NCBI GenBank assembly: GCA_949471785.1 | Contig: CASWRE010000012.1 | Coordinates: 1-64,000 of the forward strand | Direction of reading: 5' to 3' | Length of the DNA: 64,000 bases | From: an uncultured Lachnospiraceae bacterium | GTDB taxonomy: Bacteria > Bacillota > Clostridia > Lachnospirales > Lachnospiraceae | Part shown: positions 26,518 through 33,857 of the stretch, one piece after another | Layout of the letters: each line of letters begins with the position of its first letter | Position numbering within the stretch: the first letter of the stretch is position 1 | Translations under genes and position numbers: made by a program | Notes under the pieces: model-generated | Databases searched by the model: none | What the model was told of the DNA's origin: nothing | Seen by the model: the letters and a program-made list of their open reading frames with translations, nothing else

Positions 26518-29500
26518 TTACCTTACTCTTTTAAGTGTTTTCCATTTTCCATATTTTCCATAGTAAGTCACACCATTTACCTTTTTATAAGCGCGCATCC
26601 TTACTTTGAAAGTCTTGCCGGATCTCAGGCTTTTGAATGTTTTTGTTACAGATTTTTTGCCTTTGACGCTGACTTTCCTGGTCTTCCCGTTATGCTTATA
26701 TTGGATCTGGTATCCCGTGTTGTCTTTTGCCCCATTGCTGCCTTTGATGGTCACCCGTCCTTTTTTGCTGGATTTTAGTGATTTTACACTGGCGGTTCTG
26801 GGGATTACATAAAAGGTTGTTTTTTTGCTTGCTGCTTTATATTTGCTGGTCTCGGCAGCTTTTGCAGTAATGACTACTTTTCCGGCTCCGACAAACCTGA
26901 TCACGCCGGTGGTCTTTCCAACTTTTGCTATTTTTGAATTGGAGGAGCTGAAAGTAACGTTTGTCTTAGCTCCGGTGATCACCTGTGTCAGCTTGGAACC
27001 GGCGATTACTTGCAGCCGTTTCTTTTTTGAGTCGTATTTGCTTTTGAGTTTCTGAGATGCTTTGGGCTGTACTACAGGTGCAGGCGTTTTCGACGGCGTA
27101 TCGGCAGGTGTCGTCGGTGGTGTGACGGGGGTATCGCCTGCTTTTTTTACAGTTACGGTTATATTTTGGGTTATATTTTTGATCACATAGGTTCCGTTTC
27201 CATCGGGAGTCAATACAGTGTCTCCGGCTTTTACGATCAGCTTGCTGCTGTCAGTGCCTGTGTTTTTGATATAGCGGAAGGTGTAACTTTCCCCGTACCC
27301 GGCCCTTCCCGGCGCTGCATTTTGGCTTTCATCCAGCGTATACCCTTCTGCCTGAGGGATCGTGATCTGGAACTGGGTATAGGATGGGAACGTATAGCAA
27401 ATTGTCAGATCTCCATCACTGCCGATAGATTTTTCTGTAACCGTTTTTCCATTCACCGTAACTTCGGTGGAAGCTGTAAACTGATAGGCGACTTCGGCCC
27501 GCAGCACAGCCTTGAACTGGTGTTTTTTACCAAAGTCAGCAATCTTGTCGCCCTTTTCATCATTCAGCCAGCTGCAGCTGATGATATAGTATTGACCGGA
27601 TTTTATTTCTGTAAGATCCGGCAGGGCGTTTCCGGCAGACGGCTCATCCATCGAAAGAGCGATCTCAGAAACATCTTTTTTGTGAGCGTCGGCATGTCTG
27701 CTGATGGAACAGGTAATGTTCTGTTTGTATTCGCTGTCATTGATCAGGGCAATATAATAAATCCTGCCCCCAATCATTTCATAATCCAGATTTCCGTCCC
27801 ATGAATAGGCGTCGGCCAGTTTTTCGTTTGCAGCATTATAAATCCTTGCAATACTCCAGGTTTCACCTTTCCAGATGAATCGGTAGGCTGCGAACTCAGA
27901 AGGTGTAAACGAGAAGATCTGATAGGTCAGACCTTCGCTTAAAACAGTCTGTTTTTCTTCTTCTGCCGTCAGTTGTATGGAATCCTCCGCTGTAAAGTTC
28001 CGTTTTGCGCCAAATGCGCCCTCCACAGTATATCCCATATAGCTGACCGACACGGTCTTTGAATCGCTTAAGGAAGAAGTCAGTTCTTCGCCATAGCCTT
28101 CTGTATCAGGCACTGTAAGCGCGTCTGTATGTTCCGTTGCTTCCGCTGTCTGCGTTTTTCCATTCTTGTAAGCGATCTGAACCTTCATGCCATATAGATC
28201 AGCAGATTCTTCAAAGGGGTAGTATTCTGTCTTTTCCGGTTTTTGGAGGATCTGTATGGATGCTACGGGGTTTTCTTTGATTGTAATGGGGATCTCGGCG
28301 TTTTTCCCCATATAATGGATGACGATCGCATTCCCTGCTCCCGGCTGGATATTGCCGCCGTTTTTCAGTTTTACCCGAATCCAGTATCCGTTATATTCTT
28401 CGTCATAGTTATACCCATACTCTGTATACCATGTAACGGTTTCTTCCGTTCCATCGCTATACAGGATTTTTACGGAAACCCGTCCCTTTGGAAACTTCTC
28501 TGCCTGATATTGATAAGGCTCCCAGCCTTCCCATGGGTTCTCTTCGATGCTTATGGATTCCACGGGGCTGGGGCTATTAAATGTGACCGGAAATTCGGTC
28601 GTCTGCTCACCCCACGTATAGATGAGGGCATTATCATTTCTGCCTTTGTCTGCCCACCTTTTGCCAGATTCATCTGTGGTCGTATACTTCCAGCTGGCAG
28701 ACAGGGTTTTACCGAAGATCTCCGTTTTATATCCACCCTCTTCGACTGTTCCCGGGCGTTCCCAACCATTACTATAGATGGTCTTATATTCAGTACCTTT
28801 GATGTCCAACGCATTGACAGGTATCGGATCCGTTTCAAAATCGAACCATGTATTTTTCGAGGCTTTGGTCACCTCCAGCTTTCGCACTTCCAGTTCGGAA
28901 AGTGAAGATATGGTGGAACTCAGGCAACAGGTAAATTTTCCCGCAGTTCCCCAGTTAGCATGGGACACAACGAAATAATAAGTCGTGCCCGCCTGCAATT
29001 CCTGGGAAAGAAGAAAATTCCTTTTTTCGCCGCCGCTATTGCTTCCATCGATCGGTTTAGTAGCGTCCGCTGTATAAAGTTCGGCATAACTATCCACACT
29101 GGTGTCGCTGAAGCCGAAGAAATGGTAGGTTTTCGTTTCAGATGGACGAAAAGAATATATGCGGTATGGCTGAGCTGTTGTCAGCTCCGTGGGCTGATTT
29201 TCCTCATTCTCCATGGGAATAGCTTCTGTTTCCCAGTCTGGCTGATCAAGAGTGATCCTACAGAATGCATTTTGGTATTCAATTAGCAGGTCACGGCTGT
29301 TATCCCCAGAATCAACCAAGGATGCAACAACGGTCCCGCCCAGATCTTTCACTTCAAATTTGTCGGTGTGCTCGTTGATAGAAATTGTCGTTGTATCGCT
29401 ATTCGTATATGTAACGGAAAGTTCCATGCCGCAGAGGTCGATCTTTTCGCGGCCGCTGAAATACATGATTTTATCTGGGTTTTTCGTGACTGCTATTGAT

Positions 29501-29781
29501 TTTATGGAATCTACCGTACGCCCGGATAAGTTCTTCTGTTCGGAAAAATTTATCTGGGCATTGTTTTTTTCATATTCTGCATCCGTAGGTGAAAGATCTT
29601 CTGGATCCCCAGGGGGAATATCATCTGAGGCCGCCCCATTTCCGGAATCCTGCTTGGCGTCTTGCTTTATTTCCGACGCATAGCCGGTATCCGACGCAAG
29701 TATGTCAGGCGCTGCCGCTGTGGCAGACAACGATACCACAAGTGAGACGGCAAGTATTTTTTTTAAAATGCTCTTTTTCAT
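26518..29781 (-). CDS. large secreted protein with bacterial Ig-like and fibronectin-like domains
   Basis: The 1087-residue protein starts with a signal peptide (KKILAVSLVVSLSATAAAPDILAS). Two Big-type Ig-like units are recognisable: IAVTKNPDKIMYFSGREKIDLCGMELSVTYTN near residue 95 and IQILQKPEKTEYYPFEE near residue 505. Between and after them are pre-peptidase-like beta regions (YRIYSFRPSETKTYHFFGF, YQIFSFTPSEFAAYRF). A Pro/Thr linker near residue 920 leads to a lysine-rich C-terminus with a Big_2-like unit (VTFSSSNSKIAKVGKTTG) and a fibronectin-III-like ending (GYQIQYKHNGK, GKYGKWKTL). There is no LPXTG signal, so attachment is probably non-covalent or absent. It looks like an adhesin or matrix protein. 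Its upstream region carries one of two copies of a 58-bp repeat. Confidence 0.8.
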   Translation of the reverse strand: MKKSILKKILAVSLVVSLSATAAAPDILASDTGYASEIKQDAKQDSGNGAASDDIPPGDPEDLSPTDAEYEKNNAQINFSEQKNLSGRTVDSIKSIAVTKNPDKIMYFSGREKIDLCGMELSVTYTNSDTTTISINEHTDKFEVKDLGGTVVASLVDSGDNSRDLLIEYQNAFCRITLDQPDWETEAIPMENEENQPTELTTAQPYRIYSFRPSETKTYHFFGFSDTSVDSYAELYTADATKPIDGSNSGGEKRNFLLSQELQAGTTYYFVVSHANWGTAGKFTCCLSSTISSLSELEVRKLEVTKASKNTWFDFETDPIPVNALDIKGTEYKTIYSNGWERPGTVEEGGYKTEIFGKTLSASWKYTTTDESGKRWADKGRNDNALIYTWGEQTTEFPVTFNSPSPVESISIEENPWEGWEPYQYQAEKFPKGRVSVKILYSDGTEETVTWYTEYGYNYDEEYNGYWIRVKLKNGGNIQPGAGNAIVIHYMGKNAEIPITIKENPVASIQILQKPEKTEYYPFEESADLYGMKVQIAYKNGKTQTAEATEHTDALTVPDTEGYGEELTSSLSDSKTVSVSYMGYTVEGAFGAKRNFTAEDSIQLTAEEEKQTVLSEGLTYQIFSFTPSEFAAYRFIWKGETWSIARIYNAANEKLADAYSWDGNLDYEMIGGRIYYIALINDSEYKQNITCSISRHADAHKKDVSEIALSMDEPSAGNALPDLTEIKSGQYYIISCSWLNDEKGDKIADFGKKHQFKAVLRAEVAYQFTASTEVTVNGKTVTEKSIGSDGDLTICYTFPSYTQFQITIPQAEGYTLDESQNAAPGRAGYGESYTFRYIKNTGTDSSKLIVKAGDTVLTPDGNGTYVIKNITQNITVTVKKAGDTPVTPPTTPADTPSKTPAPVVQPKASQKLKSKYDSKKKRLQVIAGSKLTQVITGAKTNVTFSSSNSKIAKVGKTTGVIRFVGAGKVVITAKAAETSKYKAASKKTTFYVIPRTASVKSLKSSKKGRVTIKGSNGAKDNTGYQIQYKHNGKTRKVSVKGKKSVTKTFKSLRSGKTFKVRMRAYKKVNGVTYYGKYGKWKTLKRVR

Positions 29782-29961
29782 ATATCGCTCCTTTCTTTTT
29801 TGGCCTTCCTTTCCATTCGGCTTTTTTCGTACGTCCCGGAAATCAGAGTAATATGACTGGTTCTGGCGTGATTTTTCTTATGGTCCGTATGTTTTTTCTT
29901 TATTCTATATCAGCAGAATATAGAATTAAAGTTAATTAAATTAATTAAGAAGGTATATCAT

Positions 29962-30019
29962 GCCCAGGGTGGTGCGCAGTTGCATCATCTGTCTGACAGT
30001 ACACTACAGACAGGAGGGA
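29962..30019. repeat. 58-bp repeat, copy 1 (before the secreted-protein gene)
   Basis: Fifty-five of 58 bases match 32145-32202 in the same orientation, 2183 bases apart. It contains the palindromic CTGTCTGACAG and a promoter-like TGTACT on the minus strand. Both copies lie upstream of minus-strand genes, so it may be a shared promoter or operator. Confidence 0.75.
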
Positions 30020-30032
30020 GGAGAAGAGTGAT

Positions 30033-30106
30033 AAAAACTTCCGTTTCCTTGATTTGTGGCTAAATTTAGAATAAAATAAAGCCATAAAAAGGAGGCGGAA
30101 GTTTTT
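30033..30106 (+). promoter_or_regulatory. promoter framed by inverted arms before the antitoxin gene
   Basis: TTGATT at 30049 and TAAAAT at 30072 are spaced by 17 bases. They lie between AAAAACTTCCG (30033) and CGGAAGTTTTT (30096); the pairing extends through two G-T pairs to cover the GGAGG ribosome site. As DNA the arms could be an operator; in a longer RNA they would hide the ribosome site. Confidence 0.5.
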
Positions 30107-30391
30107 ATGCAGATTATTCCTATGCGTGATTTGAAAAATACAGTCGAGGTAGAGCGGCGCTGTGCTGAAGAAAACGGACCGGTCTATGTGACAAAAAACG
30201 GTTATGGACGTTTGGTTGTCATGGATATTGAGTATTATGAACGGACTATGCAGAAAATGTATGAAGCAAAGGCTGTCATGGAAGGCCTGAAAGATGTAAA
30301 AGCCGGACGGATTGTGGATGGAGAAAAGGCGATCAGCGATATAAGAAGAAAATACCATGGTGTAAGCAGGCGGAATTTCCCGGATGTATGA
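30107..30391 (+). CDS. Phd/YefM-like antitoxin, apparently without its toxin
   Basis: These 94 residues match the Phd/YefM fold: IIPMRDLKNTVEVERRC, then VYVTKNGYGRLVVMDIEYYERT, followed by a long acidic helix that would bind a RelE/ParE-type toxin. Such proteins repress their own promoter and neutralise a ribonuclease or gyrase toxin. Downstream there is only a hairpin and the convergent pyrG gene. After the stop, ATGTATGAGAAATTC could begin a toxin (MYEKF) but it ends after nine codons. A GGAGG lies 11 bases before the ATG, inside the right arm of the inverted repeat. It may be a solitary regulator or the remainder of a lost toxin-antitoxin pair. Confidence 0.8.
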   Translation: MQIIPMRDLKNTVEVERRCAEENGPVYVTKNGYGRLVVMDIEYYERTMQKMYEAKAVMEGLKDVKAGRIVDGEKAISDIRRKYHGVSRRNFPDV

Positions 30392-30409
30392 GAAATTCCT
30401 CCTGCTTAC
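30362..30409 (+). terminator. long hairpin overlapping the antitoxin stop codon
   Basis: An 18-base arm ending GGAATTTC pairs with GAAATTCCTCCTGCTTAC with a single mismatch across a 12-base loop. The stop codon of the antitoxin lies at the end of the loop. No T run follows, so it could act as an RNA stabiliser or a convergent-gene barrier rather than a simple terminator. Confidence 0.5.
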
Positions 30410-30427
30410 ATAGACGGTATAGATAGA

Positions 30428-32062
30428 TCAGTGCAGACCCGTATCGGGTATCCCCCGGCTTTTCTGATGTTCCAGCGCCGCGCCCACGAAACCGCCGAAC
30501 AGCGGATGGGGCCTGTTGGGTCGTGATTTCAGCTCCGGGTGGGCCTGGGTGCCGATGAAGAAGGGATGGCCTTTTAACTCGATCATCTCCACGATACGCC
30601 CGTCGGGGGACAGGCCGGCCAGGGTCATACCTTTTTTTTCCAGCACATGGCGGTAGGCGTTGTTCACCTCATAGCGGTGTCTGTGGCGCTCGTGGATTTC
30701 CTCTGTGCCGTAGAGCTGATAAGCCAGGGAATCCCTGTCCAGGATACAGGGGTAGGAGCCCAGGCGCAGGGTGCCGCCGATATCCTCCACGCCGTCCTGA
30801 TCGGGCATCAGGTCGATCATGGGATGGACGGTGCGTGGATCGATCTCGGCGCTGTGGGCGTCCGTGTAGCCGATGACATGGCGGGCAAATTCCACGATGG
30901 AAAGCTGCATGCCCAGGCACAGTCCCAGGAAAGGTACCCGATGTTCCCGGGCATAGCGGATGGCCGAGATCTTCCCCTCGATGCCCCGGTCTCCGAAACC
31001 GCCGGGAACGAGAATGCCGTCCACATCCCCGAGGAGTTCTGCGGCGTTTTCGTCGGTGACGGTCTCGGAATCCACCCATTTGATGGTGACGGAGACATGG
31101 CGGGAGATACCGCCGTGTTTTAAGGCTTCTACCACGCTGATATAGGCGTCATGGAGGGAGATATATTTGCCCACCAGGGCGACGGACACATTGCCGGTGG
31201 GATGGCGCAGGGCTTTGATCATGGCTTTCCAGTCTTCCAAATCGGGTTTCGGGCAGTCCAGGCGGAGGCATTCGCAGGCCGCCTCGGCCAGATGCTCTTC
31301 CTCCATGGCCAGGGGCGCTTCATAAAGATATTCCACGTCCAGGTTTTGCAGCACGTGATGGCTGGGCACGTTACAGAAGAGGGCGATCTTGTCCCGGATG
31401 GACTGGTCCACCGGCAGCTCTGAGCGGCAGACGATGATATCCGGCTGGATGCCGATGCCCTGCAGTTCTTTGACGCTGGCCTGGGTGGGTTTGGTCTTCA
31501 TTTCTCCGGAGGCCCGCAGGTAGGGCAGCAGGGTGACATGGATCAGAATAGCGTTTTCATGGCCCACATCGTGCTGGAACTGACGGATGGCCTCCAGGAA
31601 GGGCTGGCTTTCGATATCGCCCACCGTGCCGCCCACCTCGATGATGGCGATATGGGTATCGTCGGAGGAAAAATTGCGGTAGAAACGGCTCTTGATCTCA
31701 TTGGTGATGTGAGGGATCACCTGCACCGTGCCGCCGCCGAAATCGCCCCGCCGTTCTTTCTGCAGCACGGACCAGTAGACCTTTCCGGAGGTTACGTTGG
31801 AATATTTCCCCAGATTTTCGTCGATGAAACGCTCATAATGGCCCAGATCCAGATCCGTCTCGCAGCCGTCCTCGGTGACAAATACCTCGCCGTGCTGGAT
31901 CGGGTTCATGGTTCCCGGATCAATATTGATATAGGGATCGAATTTCTGCATGGTGACTTTGTAGCCCCGGGCTTTCAGAAGCCTTCCCAGGGATGCGGCG
32001 GTGATGCCCTTCCCCAGGCCCGATACCACGCCACCGGTGACGAATACATATTTGACTGACAT
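30428..32062 (-). CDS. pyrG: CTP synthase
   Basis: It makes CTP from UTP, ATP and glutamine, the last step of pyrimidine nucleotide synthesis. The N-terminal amidoligase domain has [17 protein letters not shown] and [11 protein letters not shown]. The C-terminal glutamine amidotransferase domain has the nucleophile in [10 protein letters not shown] and the His-Glu pair in GTQAHPEL. Residues total 544, the usual length. The track start at 32116 adds 18 residues; the ATG at 32062 is preceded by AGGAGG at 6 bases and gives [11 protein letters not shown], the family start. A terminator-like hairpin lies within its leader (32127-32169), suggesting attenuation. The gene stands alone on the minus strand. 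Confidence 0.97.
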   Translation of the reverse strand: MSVKYVFVTGGVVSGLGKGITAASLGRLLKARGYKVTMQKFDPYINIDPGTMNPIQHGEVFVTEDGCETDLDLGHYERFIDENLGKYSNVTSGKVYWSVLQKERRGDFGGGTVQVIPHITNEIKSRFYRNFSSDDTHIAIIEVGGTVGDIESQPFLEAIRQFQHDVGHENAILIHVTLLPYLRASGEMKTKPTQASVKELQGIGIQPDIIVCRSELPVDQSIRDKIALFCNVPSHHVLQNLDVEYLYEAPLAMEEEHLAEAACECLRLDCPKPDLEDWKAMIKALRHPTGNVSVALVGKYISLHDAYISVVEALKHGGISRHVSVTIKWVDSETVTDENAAELLGDVDGILVPGGFGDRGIEGKISAIRYAREHRVPFLGLCLGMQLSIVEFARHVIGYTDAHSAEIDPRTVHPMIDLMPDQDGVEDIGGTLRLGSYPCILDRDSLAYQLYGTEEIHERHRHRYEVNNAYRHVLEKKGMTLAGLSPDGRIVEMIELKGHPFFIGTQAHPELKSRPNRPHPLFGGFVGAALEHQKSRGIPDTGLH

Positions 32063-32126
32063 AGAAACCTCCTGCTTATCTTTAGCAAATTTGTTCATGT
32101 ATGGCATAAATGCCATGTTTTAACCC

Positions 32127-32169
32127 AAAAAAAGATGCGACTGCGCCCATGGTGGTGCGCAGTTGCATC
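32127..32169 (-). terminator. terminator-like hairpin in the pyrG leader
   Basis: On the minus strand GATGCAACTGCGC pairs with GCGCAGTCGCATC (one mismatch) and is followed by seven T residues. The only gene downstream on that strand is pyrG, 65 bases on, so it may be an attenuator. The GGG-starting leader used for CTP-dependent reiterative control in Bacillus is not evident. Confidence 0.65.
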
Positions 32170-32202
32170 ATCTGTCTGACAGTATACTACAGTCAGGAGG
32201 GA
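32145..32202. repeat. 58-bp repeat, copy 2 (before pyrG)
   Basis: It matches 29962-30019 except at three positions. On the minus strand it contains TATACT with TGGCAT 17 bases upstream, a possible pyrG promoter. Its end provides the first arm of the leader terminator. Confidence 0.75.
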
Positions 32203-32239
32203 AATGCCAGTATTTTTTTCTGATTCGGGAATGGAGAAA

Positions 32240-32277
32240 GGGCCGCACAGTTTGTTTGGAGGAATGCTGTGCGGCCC
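32240..32277. repeat. 11-pair hairpin upstream of pyrG
   Basis: GGGCCGCACAG and CTGTGCGGCCC pair perfectly around a 16-base loop that contains TTGGAGGAATG. It lies between the divergent pyrG and acetyltransferase genes. It could be an operator or a weak minus-strand terminator (TTTCTCC follows on that strand). Confidence 0.45.
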
Positions 32278-32436
32278 CAAATGAGTGTCCTGACTTGCTT
32301 TTTGATGTCATTACTGATATTCTAGCAACGGATCGTTCCGCCCGCAAGCCACCCCGGGGGATATTTTTTATGAAAATTTGTCTGTATCTGGCAGGCGGGG
32401 TGATCGGACATACAGTGATGGAGGAGTATAATTAAG

Positions 32437-32919
32437 ATGAATATAGAAATCATTCCCGCCTATGGCTATCCGCAGGAGGTTGGCGTGTTATTTTCTGAAT
32501 ATACGAAGATGTTGATTGACGGCGACAGTTCGTTCCGTGATTATCTGGCCGTCCAGCATTATGACGAGGAGCTGGCTCATCTGGAAATGAAATACGGACT
32601 GCCCTGGGGAAGGCTGTATCTGGCCCGCTGCGGAAAAGAGTGGGCGGGCTGTATCGGGCTGAGAAAAATAGACAGACAGAGCTGCGAGATGAAGCGTCTC
32701 TATGTCCGGCCGCGGTTTCGCGGACAACGGATCGGAAAAATCCTGGTCGAAAGGATCATCGCGGATGGGCGGGAGATCGGTTATGATCATATGCTGCTGG
32801 ATACGCTGCCTTTTTTGGAGAGGGCGGTTCATATGTATGAGGCGTATGGGTTTTATGAGATTGAGAGCTATAATGACAGCCCTATGGAGAAGGCTATATA
32901 TATGAAGCTGGATCTGTGA
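32437..32919 (+). CDS. GNAT-family N-acetyltransferase
   Basis: A 160-residue acetyltransferase that transfers the acetyl group of acetyl-CoA to an unidentified amine. The acetyl-CoA loop is CEMKRLYVRPRFRGQRIGKILVERI near residue 83, where RFRGQRIG corresponds to the R/Q-x-x-G-x-G/A motif. The closing helix and strand MYEAYGFYEIESYND are also typical. Most similar proteins are annotated only by family. The start at 32437 gives a complete N-terminal strand (IEIIPAYGYPQEV); the upstream ribosome site is weak (GGAGGAG 13 bases away). It stands alone, 155 bases before the Bce-type ATPase gene. Confidence 0.88.
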   Translation: MNIEIIPAYGYPQEVGVLFSEYTKMLIDGDSSFRDYLAVQHYDEELAHLEMKYGLPWGRLYLARCGKEWAGCIGLRKIDRQSCEMKRLYVRPRFRGQRIGKILVERIIADGREIGYDHMLLDTLPFLERAVHMYEAYGFYEIESYNDSPMEKAIYMKLDL

Positions 32920-33000
32920 CTTTAAGGCGTCGGATAAAATCTGTCATGGAAACGGAAGATAGCAAAGAAGGTGTGTCGTCTGGCCCATTCTTAACGGTTC

Positions 33001-33046
33001 CTTACAAAAGCTGTAAGTGGTTTTTGGCTGCATCCGCTGATATACT
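33001..33046 (+). promoter_or_regulatory. candidate operator and promoter of the Bce-type module
   Basis: CTTACAAAAGCTGTAAG (33001-33017) is a perfect inverted repeat with TTACA and TGTAA half sites, similar to sites of BceR-type regulators. A TATACT -10 box lies at 33041, and the -35 position is poor and directly abuts the repeat. This is what an activator-dependent promoter would look like; the regulator is encoded downstream. Confidence 0.55.
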
Positions 33047-33074
33047 GATGTCAGAAAAGAAGGAGGCACCTTTT

Positions 33075-33857
33075 ATGAATACGCAAAATCAAATTTTACA
33101 GGTGGATGGCCTGACGAAAACCTACGGAAAAGGCGGTAATAGAACAGAGGCGTTGAAAGGAATTACCTTTACCGTACTGGAAGGCGAATTTTTAGGCATT
33201 ATGGGCGCCAGCGGATCGGGAAAAACCACGCTGCTCAACTGCATCGCTACCATGCTGAGGCCCACGTCCGGCAAGATCGTTCTGCAGGGCAGGGATATTT
33301 CCGGCTTTCGCGGCAGTGCTCTTGCCGATTACCGCGGTAAGGAGATCGGTTATCTGTTTCAGGATTTCGAGCTGCTGGACAATCTGACGGCGAGAGAAAA
33401 TATTACCCTGCCCCTGGCTCTGCACGGCGTAACGGCAGAAAAAGCGGAAGCGGATATGGAAGCGCTTGCTGCCATGCTGGATATCGCCGGGACGCTGGAT
33501 AAATTCCCGTCACAGCTGTCCGGCGGGCAAAAACAGCGGGTGGCGGCGGCAAGAGCGCTCATCGGAAATCCGAGTATCGTGTTGGCCGATGAGCCGACGG
33601 GCGCTCTTGACAGCAAAAATTCCAAAATTCTGATGGATAAGCTGTCTGCGATCAACCGCGGGCAGGGCAAAACGATTATGATGGTCACCCATGACGCAGG
33701 CGCCGCAAGTTACTGTTCCCGTATTCTCTTTATCCAGGACGGAGGTATTTTCCATGAACTGCGCCGAAATATGCAGACGGAAACAACGGCGATGTTTTAT
33801 GAGCGCATCGTAGCCGTGATGGCACAGTTGGGAGGAGGCAGCGCAAATGTTCTTTAA
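33075..33857 (+). CDS. bceA: Bce-type ABC transporter ATPase
   Basis: This is the ATP-binding subunit of a peptide-antibiotic sensing and detoxification transporter. It has Walker A GASGSGKTT near residue 47, the signature LSGGQKQR, and Walker B IVLADEPTGALD with D-loop and H-loop MMVTHD. At 260 residues it is of normal length. The track start at 32916 is too early: the ATG at 33075 has AAGGAGG 8 bases upstream and gives the typical start QVDGLTKTYG. It overlaps the permease gene by 11 bases. The four-gene order ATPase, permease, response regulator, kinase marks a self-contained module. The symbol is by family analogy; the antibiotic sensed is unknown. Confidence 0.92.
   Translation: MNTQNQILQVDGLTKTYGKGGNRTEALKGITFTVLEGEFLGIMGASGSGKTTLLNCIATMLRPTSGKIVLQGRDISGFRGSALADYRGKEIGYLFQDFELLDNLTARENITLPLALHGVTAEKAEADMEALAAMLDIAGTLDKFPSQLSGGQKQRVAAARALIGNPSIVLADEPTGALDSKNSKILMDKLSAINRGQGKTIMMVTHDAGAASYCSRILFIQDGGIFHELRRNMQTETTAMFYERIVAVMAQLGGGSANVL

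Larger units (their letters stand above)
29782..30106. other. intergenic region between the secreted-protein gene and the antitoxin gene
   Basis: This 325-base stretch has no gene. From left to right it holds the ribosome site of the minus-strand gene (AAAGGAGCG), a nine-pair hairpin (ATTCTATAT at 29902 and ATATAGAAT at 29918), an AT-rich run, one copy of the 58-bp repeat (29962-30019), and a promoter enclosed by inverted arms (30033-30106) for the antitoxin gene. Confidence 0.6.
32063..32436. other. intergenic region between pyrG and the acetyltransferase gene
   Basis: This 374-base stretch contains no convincing gene. It holds the pyrG ribosome site, a 16-base perfect palindrome (ATGGCATAAATGCCAT at 32101), the leader terminator, copy 2 of the 58-bp repeat, an 11-pair hairpin (32240-32277), and about 150 bases in which I see nothing further before the acetyltransferase start. 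Confidence 0.6.

Noticed and set aside
26518-29781. Sortase-anchored surface protein
   Set aside because: The C-terminus is lysine-rich and beta-structured, with no LPXTG-type motif, hydrophobic segment or charged tail.
30389-30418. Toxin gene after the Phd/YefM-like antitoxin
   Set aside because: The frame beginning MYEKF ends after nine codons inside a hairpin, and no RelE/ParE-like sequence follows in any frame.
32916-33074. N-terminal extension of the Bce-type ATPase
   Set aside because: The 53 extra residues are unlike the family and overlap the operator and promoter; the ATG at 33075 has the proper ribosome site.
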